Shown: piece after piece, positions 1-15,200 of the stretch
Layout of the letters: each line of letters begins with the position of its first letter
Position numbering within the stretch: the first letter of the stretch is position 1
NCBI GenBank assembly: GCA_964007475.1
Contig: OZ023273.1
Coordinates: forward strand, 18,985,922-19,049,921
DNA length: 64,000 bases
Source: Hybos culiciformis
Taxonomy: Eukaryota > Arthropoda > Insecta > Diptera > Hybotidae
Direction: 5' to 3'
Notes under the pieces: generated by a model
Databases searched by the model: none
What the model was told of the DNA's origin: nothing
The model's input: the letters and a program-made list of their open reading frames with translations, nothing else
Made by a program: the position numbers and the translations under genes

Positions 1-3000
1 TAAATTAAAATTTAAAGGATTTATAAATATTAGTTAGAATTTTTGTGCAAAAAATCTTAATATACGCCTAGACATAGGGCTGGTTAATGTACCTAAGTTT
101 ATTTATTCATAAATCATAAACTTCACATCAATGATCTCAATTAAATTTCAACAACTTTTAATAGGTTTTTTTTTTAAATTATTTATAAAATAAATAAAAA
201 TGTTTGTATTATTTTATATAAAATAAATATATATATATGTGTGTAATTAAGATTTTTAACTGAATATGATCAGTCTATATGAAAAAAGAAATCTAGAAAT
301 CCATCCCTTATAATTATTGTCAGCATGTAAACCAGTAAACAAGTATTATAGAATAGAACACATATTATTGTGTTTTTTGTCCAATTAAATTTATTAAAAA
401 CAAAACATAAAAATCTTTTTTTTTTTCTAAATCCCCAGATATAATAATAAATTCGATAACTAAAATGTTTAAATTAACTATTTTGATTATGTTACGACCT
501 AATTATGTGTTGTTGGTTTTTTTTTTTTTCAATTTCATTGTAAATTTTGCAAACACATGTTAGTAACAAGTGTATGTTAAATAATATTAATTAACCACAT
601 AAAATAATAAAAAAAAAAAGATTATAATGTGATGTTGTAAGTATAATTTCTAAATTTATGGAACTTTTTATTAATTATTTAATTACTTAAATTATCATAA
701 ATAATCTAATGATAATCTTATTTATGAAAAAAGTAAACAAGAGATTTTATTAATATTACTATATGTGAATATATATTATGTATACAAAATATAATATAAA
801 ATAAGGAAGGATTTTTTTGTTTTTTTTTTTTCAATCTTTTTTGTTTTTCCTAATTTGATGATAATTCTATTTAATAATATCATATAATCTACAATTTTCA
901 AGCTATGTCAGAAATTATACTAGTCAAATAGCATAAAAGCAGCATTCTACATGTTATGGGAATTTATGTTAAATTTTGTGGTTTTTATTACATCCTCTTG
1001 TAAGGATAGATAACTCAAATAACAATTAAGTCCTCAGGGGACCATTGAATAGTACAATTTCTTTATAATAACGTAGGATTCATCAAAAGTTAAAATGTTT
1101 CATATATGAAATGTGTGTAAGTGTAGGTAAGTATGTGCTTTTTGTTTCTTTAAATGTTTTAGGGACTAGATGTTTTTGTACTTGAGTTTTTGTGTTCATT
1201 TACATTAAAAATTTAGTCATTTTTTTCTAAAATAAATAAAATCCATAAGGTATTAACCGTAAGTTTTTTGTGAAAGCGATGAAAATTATTAGCTTAAATT
1301 GCAGCCGACAACTGAAAAATTCAATTATAGATACAACAGATTAAACAAAACAATAGATCGTCGGTGGTGCAGAAGTCCTCGCATTTGAATATAAATTATC
1401 AATTAATTTCGTTGGTTAGAGAAAGTAAACAGTCTATACTAAAAAAAGGTGTATATTAGAATTGCAGCTTGATATTTGATGTTCAAATCTAGTGTTATAA
1501 TTAAAAAAAAAAAAAAAAAATGTTGCAAATTTAAAATTGCTGAAAATAATATTAGATACTGATATAGTACACATTGTTGTAACTATTTGGGTAATTAAAT
1601 TAATTTCACATTTTATATTTTAGGCAATTCCGGAGATAAGGACTTTTATATTTTGCCTTATTCTAAAAATTTAAACGTACATTTCACATCATTCAAGAAA
1701 CAACAGTTAAATATAATAAACTACTTATTGATGATTTATAAAGAAAATAAATAACTAAAAAGCATAGATTATCATTACTTTCAGATAATTATTTATCCTT
1801 ATACCAAACATTATACAGAAGCATATTTTATTTTTCTGTTACGCGGCATAACTGAATAGATATATTCTGTCCCACAGTATTACATTTTATTACTTTATGA
1901 TGCTTCATGTATAAGAGAAACATATTTTTGTGCTATTTTTTTGACGTGTATTATATCCTGCAAATTAAATTTCCTTCAGTTTGGTGTTTTTTTTTTGTTT
2001 AATTTTATTTAAAAAACAAAAAAAAAAAAAAATAGATAAAATTAGAAAAAACGACAAAAATGTCATTTTGTTGATGTGGTTTTAATGTCAAATTATGCTA
2101 ACAACTTTTAATTTGCATTTACAGTGCAACTAAAAATTACTTTTTTTTTTTGCTTAAATTAAGTTTGTATAAATATTCTACTGTTATTACATTCTAATGG
2201 AAAGTAATGCAATTTTGTTTCAAAAAGATACGAAAGCTTTATATGTGTTGTATGTTACATATAAGATATACTACATACTTATTTGTTTTTAATTTTGATT
2301 TGAGATGAGATTACATAAAATTAAATTAACATTTTTCTTAACACTTTATAAAATGAAACTAATGTGTTTATTTTTCCAGGTTAATGGAATTTTTTACTAA
2401 AATTTTATACAATTTTTTTCTTCGTAAACATAATAACTTATAAGAATAAAAAATATGTTTTACGCTTGATTAAAAGATTTGTATAAACGAAAAGTTTGAT
2501 ATTAAAGGTATTTTGAACTAAGTCTAACTAGCTGTTTGTAGAGAAGTTGTCAATGATCAACGAAAATAAACAAATAGAAAAGAAGTTATTGAAAAAAATT
2601 AATTAAATTAAGTGCTTAAAACAGAAATTTTATTTACTGAATAGTTCTGATATGATGGATTGAACAATTTTTGAGTTTGGAAGTTTTTGCAGCACCGGTA
2701 ACTTTTATAAAACGAGACTTAATAATTTCAATAATTTCCACGAATTAAATATTTATTATTAAAGGTCTCACTTCTACCTCTTAGTTAGCATTGTTAAGCG
2801 TATGAAATTATATACTAACCAAATGTACAAATTAAAATTTAATGGATTCTATAAAATAAGTTTTCAATTTTAATGAATTGAACTTTATTTAATTAAAATA
2901 ATTTTTAACTATATAACTATATGTATAAAAAATAAATTTCTACATACATAATATGTGCTTGAAAAATTTTGCTCTAGGGTAATTGGAAATATTCAATTGG

Positions 3001-5057
3001 AGAAATATTTTAGAGATAGTTTTTAATTAAATAAATATTTGAAAATTCTAACTTTTAAAAAACATTTTATAGTTTTCGTGGACGTTCAAAAATAATTTGT
3101 CTTTTCATCCTTTAGGTGAAATTTCTTTGAACATATATGAAAAAATAATAATAAATGCAAAGAAATTCTAAATTAGAAAATATTATTGCAAATTTTATGT
3201 TGCATAATTTTCATTCAATAAGTACCTATATCAAAACAAATTTATATACATATAGCAACAATTTTAAGCCCATATATGTATACATTTTTTTATTTAATTA
3301 AATTTTGATACATTTCAATATAAACAAAAGTACAAAGTATTTATATTTATTATATCAAAATTAATTCGTATATATTCTAACGAGAAATATCATAGTATAT
3401 TTATCATATTTTGTACATCAATATTTTTCAATAAACTATATGCAAATTCTTATAATATCAACAGCTTGTTCCATGACCACAGTTTTATTCTTAATAAATC
3501 TCAACCTACCACATACTTATATAAATTCGTATCTACCGAATAATCAAGAGAATATAAAGCACCAGCATGGTTAAAGTTAAAAAAAAAAAAAAAAAAATTC
3601 AATATGTATATGCTAATATTTTTCATATCCTTTAATCCACATGATGATATTTTTGTTAAATTTTTTTTTTATCGCTTTTATATTTAGCGCCTTAGCAATT
3701 TTATGCGATGTTTCATAATAATAATATTTTTTTTTTCATGAAGGTATTGAACTTCCAGATGATTAGATTTTACTTTCAGGCAATGTGAATGATCTATCTA
3801 GTTATGTTTAGTTAGGTAGAAAAAAAAATGTAGTATAAGTAAATTATATATAAAATGTACAGAACTTTCTAATAAAGTACAAAAATATAGTTTTCGCATT
3901 ATTTGCATGAAAGGTCGTTCTAGTTATAATTCATAAATTCTATAACATATTTCCAGGGCACATTTAGGTTAAAAATCATTACAATTTTGTGGATTTTTTT
4001 TTTACGTAAGTCTTCATTTCAAAAACATAAATTTTATTTCATATTAGCGCTAAATGATAACTTTAAAAACACATGATGAACAACATTATTTAAACATGAT
4101 TTTTTTGTAATCAAATCGTGGAAAAGTTAAAAAATATTTTCGGTCTTTCATGTAAAAAAATTTAGTCCAAAGAGTAAAGAAAATAAGCACAACTTTAATC
4201 TTTTTAAGTTTCTCAAAATACGATACGAATTCAGTAATTTTATAAAGAGAAATGATTTTTCATGAAACAATTAAATTACCGAGAAGAAGAAAATTATATA
4301 GAAAAAACATGCAATATAATGCAATAAAATAATCCCCTAAAATTTATAAAAATGAAAAAAGAAAAAAATTAAATTTACATTGCTTTTAAATAAAATGTAC
4401 ATCACGAATTTTTAAAAAAGACAGCTCAGTTGAATCATAGAAAAAAGCGAGCTTTTCAATAAAATTACTATGAATTATTGATTTAGAGATAAATATTCAA
4501 AGCTGAACTTAAAAAACGACAATTATTAAAATTTGTCTAGCAGTAGTAGCAGTATATTAAAAATTATTGTAAGTATTTGTGTTTGGTTGAACTATTGAAG
4601 TACACTCTTATATACTCAATTACTTATTTATAACATTCTGATAACTATTTTGTTTATACAAATCCTAATAAATTTTGAAAGTAGTTATGTATAATTTTTT
4701 TTATTATACATTTACACATTTGTTTATAGATGAATTGCTATTCATTTATTAATTTAAAAAAAAAAAATTAAAATGTCATGTTATCTTGGACATTATTTTT
4801 ATTATCAAACATATAACACTTATTAAATATGTAAATGTCATAAATAAATTTTTACCATAAAAATGTGAAATGTGTCTAAAATATATGTGTATACATACAT
4901 TGTTAGAAAAATAATTTTTATAATAACTCTTTGACAAAAGCAGTTTGAATGACAATTATTAAATATTTGCTTCAGTAATTTTAACTGCAAATTTTAATAA
5001 ACATGTAAAACAATATGTATGTTGTGTAGAATGTGTATAAATATCCCTATTCCTACT
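1..5057. other. Gene-free AT-rich spacer
   Basis: No coding region is supported on either strand. The stretch consists of AT-rich unique-looking sequence broken by mononucleotide runs (for example poly-A near 1503-1520, 2021-2032 and 3578-3597) and a short TA/TG run near 228-243. A GC-richer patch near 1360-1385 followed by a GTTCAAATC motif near 1482 and a poly-A run was considered as an old SINE, but the evidence was too weak to call it. Confidence 0.6.
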
Positions 5058-5155
5058 ATATCGACCGTCATGGTGTAGTGGCATAGCTATTATTCTACGG
5101 CGTGTGCGGACTGAAATTTGGCAATTTGTCAATTTTTCGATTTGTTCACTTGAAT
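5058..5155 (+). mobile_element. tRNA-like SINE, copy A (internally deleted)
   Basis: This stretch shares its first 23 or so bases (atatcgaccgtcatg, then tgtagtgg) and its 3' part (gactgaaatttg, then a caattt/ttcgtt-type tail) with the sequence at 29001-29130. The segment tggtgtagtggca resembles an RNA polymerase III A box as found in tRNA genes. Compared with copy B it lacks roughly 25-30 bases in the middle, including the B-box-like segment, so it is probably a dead copy. It is richer in G+C than its surroundings. Family identity is inferred from the two copies in this window; I do not recognise a named SINE. Confidence 0.5.
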
Positions 5156-5645
5156 TCAGGGTTTGTGTTGTTTTTATATATGCATTTACATTTATAAATT
5201 CATACATTGACATATAAGAGCAAAGAATAGAGTTTATTAGTTAACTAAAATTTCCTCTGCCGTTTTTTTTTGCCACTAATTCGTTTACTCAAGCAGAAAA
5301 ATAAATTTGAAAAAAAATGTTTTTAAATGCTAATTTCGCTGAAAATATAAAAAATTTATAATCATACTTTGAAATCTTTTTATTTTTATTATTAAATATT
5401 TTTCTTTTAACTTGTATCCGCACAAAGTTTGAATTTGTTCCTTTTTAAATTTAAAATTTTTTTTTTTTAAATTATAAGTATTTTTTTCCATCAATTTAAA
5501 ATTTGTATTTTTTATTGAAGATCATTTCAAAATTTGAAAAAAAAAATTAAATCTAGAATATAAACTTTTAAGTACGAAAGTTATCAGATATCAACAAATA
5601 TTATAAAATTTAAAATTTCTTGAATTTTTTATTTTCATTTGAGTC

Positions 5646-5683
5646 ATCAGATATTGTATCAGATATTGTATCAGATATTGTAT
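5646..5683. repeat. 12-base tandem repeat, three copies
   Basis: The unit atcagatattgt occurs three times in a row without a mismatch, starting at 5646, 5658 and 5670, followed by a partial unit. Perfect identity suggests recent slippage. Confidence 0.9.
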
Positions 5684-6860
5684 GCATTTTAAATGTTGAA
5701 CAGACACCTTCGTAAATCTGTCCGGCAAGAATCAATTTTATTTGTTTTTGAAGAGTAACTTGATTATCAATGTTTTGTTAGCATCGTCAATCAACAACAA
5801 TAACATTCAAAATTATTCATAATTAAAATATTTTTGTGTAAAATAGTATTAAATAATAAATTATGGGATGCATTTATTTGATAAATTTTATTTTCTGTAT
5901 AGAAACCTATTATGCACACATATAGTGTGTATAGTTCATATACTTACAAATATGTTATGCAATGCAAATTCATAAAAAATAAATTATTAGTTAAATCTTA
6001 TTATTGTAAACTTGCATGTAATAACTAAACAATAAACATTATTTTATATTATTATGAAATTTGTTATGTTATGAATAAATAAGGAAACTTTTAATAAATT
6101 TAAAAGAATTTTAATGAATTAAATATTTTTCTAAGACTTTTGTAAATTTTATTATGTAAAAGATAAAAAATATAAAGTGCGGTGCATACTTGTGCACACA
6201 ACTTTTTAAGTATTAAGTATATTATTCTATACATTTCTGTAAAAATGTTACTATTATAATAAAATGATTATGTAAGTAAATGTCTTAATCAACCACGGTT
6301 ATGTTCTTGAATTCAAAACATCAGATTTAATTTAAACTTATGGATTGTAAATGAAAAAGAAAAAATGTTTTGACAAAAAAAAAATATGATCTGTTCAAAT
6401 CCGGGATACTTACTGCCTAGTATCAAAATTAATTAAATATTGTCAAATTGCCTTACTGCATAAACAGCCAGTGACTACGCTACAACGATTGTACTTAGCC
6501 ATAAATATATAGGTAGCTTAATGTTTGTTATTATTTTATATAATGCGACGACGAGGCGCGACAATGAAAAATTATTTTATTCATATTATTTGATTTAAGT
6601 ATTTAATCAATACTTTTATACTGAATATTATACGGACGCTAATTGGAACTTCTATAATATATAATATATGTAAATAAAATTCATAGTTATTATTTCTCAA
6701 ATTAAACTATATATATTATACAGGTATAGTAGATTCAGAAGTTTATTGTGAAGCTAAAAATAGTAATAAAAAATCATTCAAACAAAATAAATTATCCACA
6801 AATATGTACATTTTAATGCATCAATTTGTATAATTAAGCCTAGAAGGTGGAACGACTGTA

Positions 6861-6879
6861 ACACCTACAGTGTAGGTGT
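6861..6879. repeat. Short perfect palindrome
   Basis: Nine-base arms (acacctaca and its complement) flank a single central G. It stands out from the AT-rich background by its G+C content. It could be a hairpin or a dimeric protein-binding site, or simply chance. Confidence 0.5.
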
Positions 6880-8873
6880 AATAAATTTTAAATTTGTTTA
6901 ACCTGAAAGTTTAATGAATAATGAAATTTAAATGATAAAAATTTTTCAATTATTTTTTTTTTTTTAAATTAAAAATATGTAATGTTGTACATACTTAATT
7001 ATTATTATTATTATAATCATGGTTTGATTGATTTAATTTCACTACAAAAAATGTATAATACATATAGTTGAGTATTATTTTTATTAAAGTAGATTTTATA
7101 ATATGAAGTCTTTGCTTTAATTTCCTAGTATCTATTATCTTTATTTTTTTATTCTGATATCTTAGTTTCTACTCTAAATAGAATTAATTCACTTTAAATT
7201 ATCTCTTCAAATTATAAAGATATTGATTTAATTTAGAGTTTCTACATTTTTGTCTATTTTCTTCCTCCGGCAAAAATATTTTTTTGGTTTAAATTTCTTT
7301 TCACAACAATATTTATTTGTACGAAATTTTAATACTTGAAATATAGTACATTATTAATTAATTAAAATAATATTATTTTGTTTCAATTAACATCTTCAAA
7401 TTAAGATATGTATATTATTAAAAATATTAAAAAATTAAAAAGTTGAACAAAATATGTGAATGAAATTAATTTTATACCAATACTGTTATTAATCATAATG
7501 ATGGAATCAAATAAGCTTAGAAATTTTTCATTTCGATAAGTAAAGTACATAGACAAATTTATTTCGTGACACAATTTAAGCCCCTATTTCAATATGCAGT
7601 ATAGTAAAAACAAAAAAGTCGTAATACCTAAATATTAATAATAGAATTTGTTTTGACGAATATTTACAATTAAAATTAAAGTATTGAATTTATAAGGTAC
7701 TTATAAATTTTAATAAAAATGTATAAAACATTTTTTAAGCTTCGTAATATTATTTTAGATTTTTATTTTTAAATCATTATACCAATTATGTACGATAATA
7801 TGTAAATTCATTGATTTTTATAAAAAAACAAAACTCATTTAAAATAATTTTATTCCCTTTGGCGCCAAATTTTAATCATGACTATATCAAAAACCTTTTC
7901 AATACATAATAATATTAAATAATTTTTTGTTTTTAAATACTAATAAAATAAAAATTGATTTTAATCTTTTAAAAATTAAAATTTCAAAAAACATGTTCAC
8001 AAGTATTATTTAATACGTCCCCAAAATAAATTTTTGTTTTTAAAATAAAAAAAAAAATTTTTTTTACTCCGTTTTGTATTTATTTTTGTTACAAATTTTT
8101 TTTTTTTAACAATGATTATTAAAGTTTAATAATCCTGCATTCCATACGTTTTCCATAAGTAAGGTCATAATTTTTTTTATGTAGGTATATGAAATTTTGA
8201 AAAATAATATATAATTTTGCGTGATAACGAGTTTAAAGGGCAATTATATTTTATTGCACTTTTAAATGCAATTTACATAGTTTTTAACTTAATAAAGGAT
8301 CATATAATAATATGTTAACAATATTCAAATATGCAAAATATAAGTTCGTATATATGTAGTTAAATTAAGTATAGGAGGGTTTAAAAACATAAAAAAAATA
8401 TTATTATGAACAAAATAATTGAAAATAATTTGATAGTTGGTAACAATTTTTGTTTTTTATTTAATTTTTTTTTTTTTTTTTCAATTTACTGGAAATTAAA
8501 TTTCTAGGGTGGATAATATTTTGAAATCTCATGTCTAACAGAACTTTTATTATTATTAAGTTTTATTGACCTTAATTAATTTTTTAGATAATATTTTTTG
8601 GTTAGAAGGTACCAAATTTAAATAAAAACAAACATTATTTTTTTGTTTTCCAAATTTAAATTTCAAATTGCTTCTTGTCATTGTTTGAAATGTAGAAGTT
8701 AAAACCTTTTTCTTATTATAATTGTTATAAATTTACTTATTTTTTTTTATTTCTATTTCAAATTTTTCATATACATAATAACTTTTAATGCGTTGGGGAT
8801 CGTTATGTTGTATTTAGTGCTATAGAATTTAGATCACTAAATGGAGTATTATATGCGTCAATACACATGCAAT

Positions 8874-8969
8874 CATTTAGATGCATCTGCGTAAATAATG
8901 AAAAAATATAGATGCATCAGCGTATATAATGAAAAAATTTAGATGCATCAGCGTAAATCATTTAGATGT
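8874..8969. repeat. 31-base minisatellite, about 3 copies
   Basis: The segment tagatgcatc begins at about 8878, 8909 and 8940 with a period of 31 bases, each followed by a gcgtaaataatgaaaa-type stretch. The third unit is shortened by 8 bases before a fourth partial start at 8963. Units differ at a few positions. Confidence 0.85.
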
Positions 8970-9120
8970 TTCGTATTGAATATTACGTAATACTTAAACA
9001 AACATAATATCTCTCACAATATTTCAATACAGCCAAATACAAAAAAAAAAAAGAGAAAAAATGAGAAGAAAAAATATTCTATCTTTGCAACTACCTCTCC
9101 CCTACGCATTAAAAGAGTAT

Positions 9121-9292
9121 ATTGGATATGTAAACAAAATTTGTTATACAACTCGTTCTGTATTTACACAACTATACATTGACACTTGTCAATTTATATC
9201 ACTCGACCTTCGGTCTCGTATTGGCTCGTGTCAATGTATTTTTGTGTATACAGAACTCTTAATTAATAACAAATTTAGTTGACATATACAAT
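9121..9292. mobile_element. Long imperfect hairpin, palindromic MITE-like
   Basis: The left arm (9121-9185) is complementary to 9228-9292 over about 65 bases with scattered mismatches and a small indel. Both arms contain ATATGT, AAATTTGTTAT, GTTCTGTAT and ACATTGACAC blocks. The roughly 42-base loop is GC-richer and holds its own small stem (cgaccttcggtctcg). A chance open frame at 9061-9282 overlaps it but looks non-coding. The shape fits a fold-back MITE. A transcribed hairpin RNA is an alternative. No clear target duplication was seen. Confidence 0.6.
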
Positions 9293-12200
9293 AATCTACT
9301 ATTATTTAATGCTCTCATTCTTCAAAATCGATTTATTTTTTCAATTTTCAATATTAAATTAGTCTGAAATTAAAGGCTATCAAAGGCGCCACAAAAATAT
9401 GTATTAAATTTTAATTACCTCTGACGGTTGTTACATAAATTATTCATTTTATACTAATACTCAGAAAGTCAAAAAAAAAAAAAAAAACTTAATTGTATTT
9501 TTCTTTAAAAAGAAAAATTTATTTATCTACCTTGAAACTTATAAACATATACATATAATGATTGCGTGCAAAACGTTAATAAAGAAAAATAAAAACCCTT
9601 TTGAAAATAAATTCAAAAATTGACAAATTCGTATTTTATGTTACTGTTTTTCTTGTGCACATTGTAGATGTAAAATGTACAATAAAATGTATATATAATA
9701 TATACGTAAAATGTATACATAAAGTATTTAACATTTTATTGATCAAACTATTGCTTTTTTCATGACTTGCACATTGACCAACAAATATTATTTTTTTTCT
9801 TTTAAAATTTATATCGCAGTCATAGGCGCCATTAATTCTCTGAAAATAATTTTAAATAAACTGCAAAACAAATAGAGTTGAAAAAAAGTTGAAATTTCTT
9901 TTTATATTAAAATATATAGGTACGTACATATCTGTTCGAAAAAGTAAATATAATGTCATTTCGAAGAAATTCTCTAAAAAGTTAGATAATTTAATCCTAT
10001 TAAAAATTTAAAAGATATATATATTAAAAGAACTCTACTAATTTTATGTAGGTAATTCTAAATCTTAATTATTAAAACTGTATAGAAGAATATTTTTGTA
10101 TTACACTTTCAATGTTCTAAAGAATGGTAATTTTTTGCGATAGTAACTTCTGAAATTTATAGCTCTGTTAGTTATCGTTTAAAAATAAAGGAAATAATAA
10201 TATTCTACGGGATTATATGGGAGTGATTACTATATTAATTTTTTTTTCAGTGCATTTCACTAAATCAAAAAAAAATTAAATAATTTTACTGCCTTTAAAA
10301 AAAACATACATTTTTTTTACATGATTTCTAAAGATAAACTATAAGCCTTTTAAGTAATAGGTGGTATATATTATAATCATCTACGTTGTATTGTATTTGT
10401 ACCTATATTGTTATTTTTTATTATTATATGGCAGGAATTCATGTCTTTACCTTATTTTTATGCAGTTCTTGAACATAACTATAAATTTCAAATGTTTTAC
10501 TACAAAGTTATTTTAAATTGAGGTAAAATACTATATGTTCAATTCGGAAATGTTTGAAATTAATGTTTTTTCAATTGTAACTGATATATATATATTACAT
10601 AAATTCAGCTTTCACATGCACATTATATGTCTTATATGTCTATAAATTCTCAATATATTTGCCTTTAGGATTTACAAATATTTAAAAAAAATTAATCCAA
10701 AAAAAAAAAAATTTTAAGCAATTGTACTATTTTTATTACATTTTGACTTTATTATGTATTTGTTTTTAAAATCCAGCGCTGATAATGGAAGATGTACTAA
10801 TAATAAACTTAAATGCACATAAAAATGGATAAAATTCAGTTCTCATAAATATATGTAATTATATAATTTCTATGTAACATTCAACATATTACCTATTACT
10901 ACGAATAAAAATTCAATTGATTAATTAATTAAAAATTGTAATAAATTGATTAATTAATTATTAAATGCAGAAGAAATGTTTGTGACGATTGACGATTGTA
11001 GTAGGTATAGTTGGTATATAGATTTGATTTTGAGATTTAAATATTTAATTATTGATTAATGGGCATAAGTTAAATTTTCTAGATAAATCTCAGAAATTTG
11101 TGATAGTCATGTAAAGTTATAAATTTTCAACATCTCGTTCGCTTTTTTTTATTTTTCAAATAAGCAATAGAACAATAATGTAATATTAGTTAATCGAATT
11201 ATTTTATTAATGATTATGGTAATTACAATGTCTGATAGCTTTTATTTTTCTAAATCCTTTAACAGCTATAAATTTATTTCCAAAAAATATTTACTATAAA
11301 TACATGTTGTTACCATAATTTATAATTAATTTTAAAATGGTGAAGAATAAAACTTTTCATTTATCGAATCATACATCATACTCTAACTTATTTAAATATT
11401 TGAAAGCATGACCAAGAGAATTATTGTGAAATATGTTATATAGGGATAGTAATTTTATTCATGCTGAATGAAAAATACATATACATATATCCTATTAAGT
11501 GTTTCAATAGTTTAAATTCATTATTCTGAAATCAATCAATACGATTATAATAAGTTAATGGTTAAATTATATAATAATTTTAAAGAGTGACAATGGTAAT
11601 ATTTTTTTGTTATTATTTAGGTCCAGCTTACTTAAAACATTTTCTTTTTGTTTGTTTTTTTGTTGTTTCAAATTTACTGACTGATGTTTGGATTCTAATT
11701 TTCTACTAATTTTAAATGTCCTTCTACTGTATAATAAAATTAAATTGACATATAAAAATACTGTTTTTCGCAAAAAGTTTGATTTGTTTGTTAGTGCTTT
11801 TCATTAAACCACAGCTGTATTGCATGTTGCGCTTTTTTGCTCAACTTAACCTACCTTTTAGATCTAGAGTAATTCACTTTTTATAACTTTAAATTATTTA
11901 TGAAATTTATACGAACATTTAATTGAAAAATGGTATTGTTTTTAAATCAATTTATATTTAATAAAATATTTAAATTGTAGTGAAAAAAAAAAAACAATTA
12001 TTGTTAATGTGTGGTTGGGAAATAGTAATGCAGCAAATCCATTTGAAATAATTATAATTAATTTTGAATAATACATTCATTAAAGAAAAAACAAAATAAT
12101 TTTTTTTTATGTGGAGAAGAAAATTTAATTTCAAAATATAAAGATTAATTCATACATACACATATATTTTGCATATATATGTTATTATTCACAAATACAT

Positions 12201-15200
12201 AATATGATTATTTAATTCATAAACTATATACCCAAGAAAATAATAAATTTTGACATTATATTTCAATTTTGATGACTACATTAATGCGGGTGAATTAAAT
12301 ATGAATAATATCAAAATTTCAACTGAATTTATATGATTTTGAAATAAATTTATCTTTAAACTACTTGTTATTTGCTATGACATCAATTTATCTGAAATAA
12401 AATGAGGTGTTATGTTTATGCACATAAATTTTAATAATTTTTTTTTTTATAAAAAACATAGACAAGGTGTTTAAGAAAACAATACAAAATTCATGGAATA
12501 AGACGACTATACTTTACGTACGTTTATTTAAAAAACATCATAATAAAGTATTTTGCATATCTATTGTATGTCATAGACATAGATAATGATAATAAATATA
12601 AAAGATTTTGTTTCGACAACTTTAACTTTTAATAGAGGATTTTGTATTCTAAATTTTCTATAAAATTCTAATATTTAACAAACGATAAAGTTCTTGTTTT
12701 TAGCCCTATATATTGTACAAATCGCAAAATCTTGAAAATTGGAACTTTGTTTTTTTTTTATTAAAAGTTAATAACAAATAGTTTAATTTAAATTTTTGAA
12801 TATTAATTATAAACGAAGTTTTAAATGAGATTGTGGCTGACGTGTATGTTGACATTGTCTCAATTTCTCAAACTTAACGAAATTCTTATAATTTATTTCA
12901 TTATTTATTGAAAAGAAATTGTGAATCATGGTTATATTTTTTATTTATAATTTATATACCTACTGTAATATTATTGTCAAAATGATACAGGTGTTAAAAT
13001 AATTTTAACAATTTTCTTATAAACATAATTTTCATGTATCATGTTCAGTTACAAAACTTGACATTAAAATCTTAGGTCAATGCGTATATTTTCAAAATAT
13101 AAAAATACCTGAAGAACTGAAAGTTCCGCATTATATATTATGTATTTAATGTTCAAAATGTTTTTAAGTATAAACATCAAGATCAAAAAAATAAAAAATA
13201 AATAAATAAAACAAGAAATTTTTTTGTCCTCATTTAGAGATAAATATATTCACTGTCATCAAGGAAATTATACATATGATGACACTTTTCATACAATATT
13301 TCATTATTGAAGATATTGAAATAAAGAATAAATATCATAATGTTACACTGTGAAAAGATATGTAATAAAATATTTGAATAATAAAGGATATTAGTGCTCT
13401 TCTGGATTATCTACTTCAATTTTGTGAATATCTACATTATAAATAATATTTGTACTTGGAGGTGGATATTAGACGAAAATAAAAGTGAAATCAATATTAT
13501 CAATATTATATATTTTTATTTCACCACATAAGATGATAAATTATTGATTATAGAAGTTTCTCTTACGGATAAAATTATAAACGGTTAAAACATTCATTTG
13601 ATGAAATTTAGAAATTGAAATGACTGGGTCTATGGTTTACATGTAAATGAGCACGACAACAAGACGAGTAGTAAAAATTAATAAATTAATGGATAGTCAA
13701 TACAAAAAATTCCTTCTCATAATATTATTTCACAATTTGAAATCCTAATGTAATGTGCTACTGAGCTTCCAAAATATACATTAACATTATGTAAGCACAT
13801 TATACGAGTGTACCTACATAATTTTTCAAGTGCAGAAAAAAATTATAAAAAAATAAATAGAAAAATTGGTAAAAGTGACACAATCTTAATAAGTGTGGCA
13901 TTAAACTTGAATGAATTGCTTTCAATTAAAGGAAATAAAAAAAAAACTAATGCTTTCCATATACACACAAAATGATTTCTTTCCTTTTGAATAATTTTTG
14001 TTGAATAAACATACACACAATATTTTTAGTATACATTAATTCAATGAAAATTTAATCAAAATGAACAATGTTATATTTATAGTGCTCCACATTACATTTA
14101 TTTTTATCATGCCACACATAAAAGATGAATTTGGTTAGATTTTTGGAATTAATTTTTTTTTTTGGGTTATACTAAGTCTATTATTTAGAAAAATTAAGAG
14201 AAATTTTTTGCCAATATAAAAATAATTTGGCCAATCGATATGATGGAAAGAATATTGAGAATTAGCATTATATTAAAATATAGGTTAATGATATCCTGTT
14301 AAAAAAAAAAAATTAATAATACAAATGCTGTAAACTTCATCGATTGTTTTATTTTGTTCATCAATCAAAATTTATATGCACATATAGTGGAAAAAAGAGT
14401 AATAAATATTATAAATTCGCTTATAAATGAAAATTCATTATATGAGTTCGTGTTTCATATCAGTTTCGAATGATTTATTGTGAAATTAACACCAGTAGGG
14501 TCGATCGAAACTCCAAAAAATTCTACTCTTATTTCATACATATATATAAAATCTAAACATTTAGTTCATTTCAATTTATAAAAAGAAATACCGTAGAAGT
14601 TTCAAGTTTTTAGTTTTAATCCATAATTTAATTGAAATTGTATAAATTTATTTACAGATTTTCTTAAGTTTATAAATCTTTAATTTTTCAACAATTTTCT
14701 TTATCGTACAAATCCTGTATTCTGCAAATAGGCTCATCTGTTAATTTTTTTTATGAAAACTCAGACTTACGTAATTTTGTTAAACAAAATTCATAAGTAA
14801 CGCTATTTCCTTATATGTGCACGTTAATTAAAAGAGGAAAAAAATATTAACTTTTTTCCAATATTCTTGATAACCAAATGAAATTTTAAATTTTATCATG
14901 ATATATTTGTCAATAATTTTGAAATAATGTCTGTAGAATTATCGACAACGCCATTTTTAATGATCTCAATGTCCAATTTTAAATTGTTAGATTTTGGTTT
15001 TAATTTTGAATGCTATAAAATCTATTTAATATTATATAGAAATAGATATTTATTTTCTATCACTTTTCAAAGCCTAACATAATTATCTTCGATATACACT
15101 AAAAATTTATTATTTGAAAATATGTACGAGCCCTGCATCATGATAACTGGTACCACTTTTTTTCGTTTTGTTCTTTTTTTTTCCAGTTTTGTATTTTTTT

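Larger units (their letters stand above)
5156..9120. other. Gene-free AT-rich spacer with small tandem repeats
   Basis: No gene is supported. The stretch contains the 12-base tandem repeat at 5646-5683, a short palindrome at 6861-6879, an ATT run near 7000-7012 and the 31-base minisatellite at 8874-8969. Open frames are short and of random composition. Confidence 0.6.

Noticed and set aside
1360..1520. Possible SINE with a GTTCAAATC B-box-like motif and poly-A run
   Set aside because: The putative A box (tggtgcagaagtcc) is a poor match and lies about 110 bases from the B-box-like motif, too far for a tRNA-type promoter. No second copy is visible in the window.
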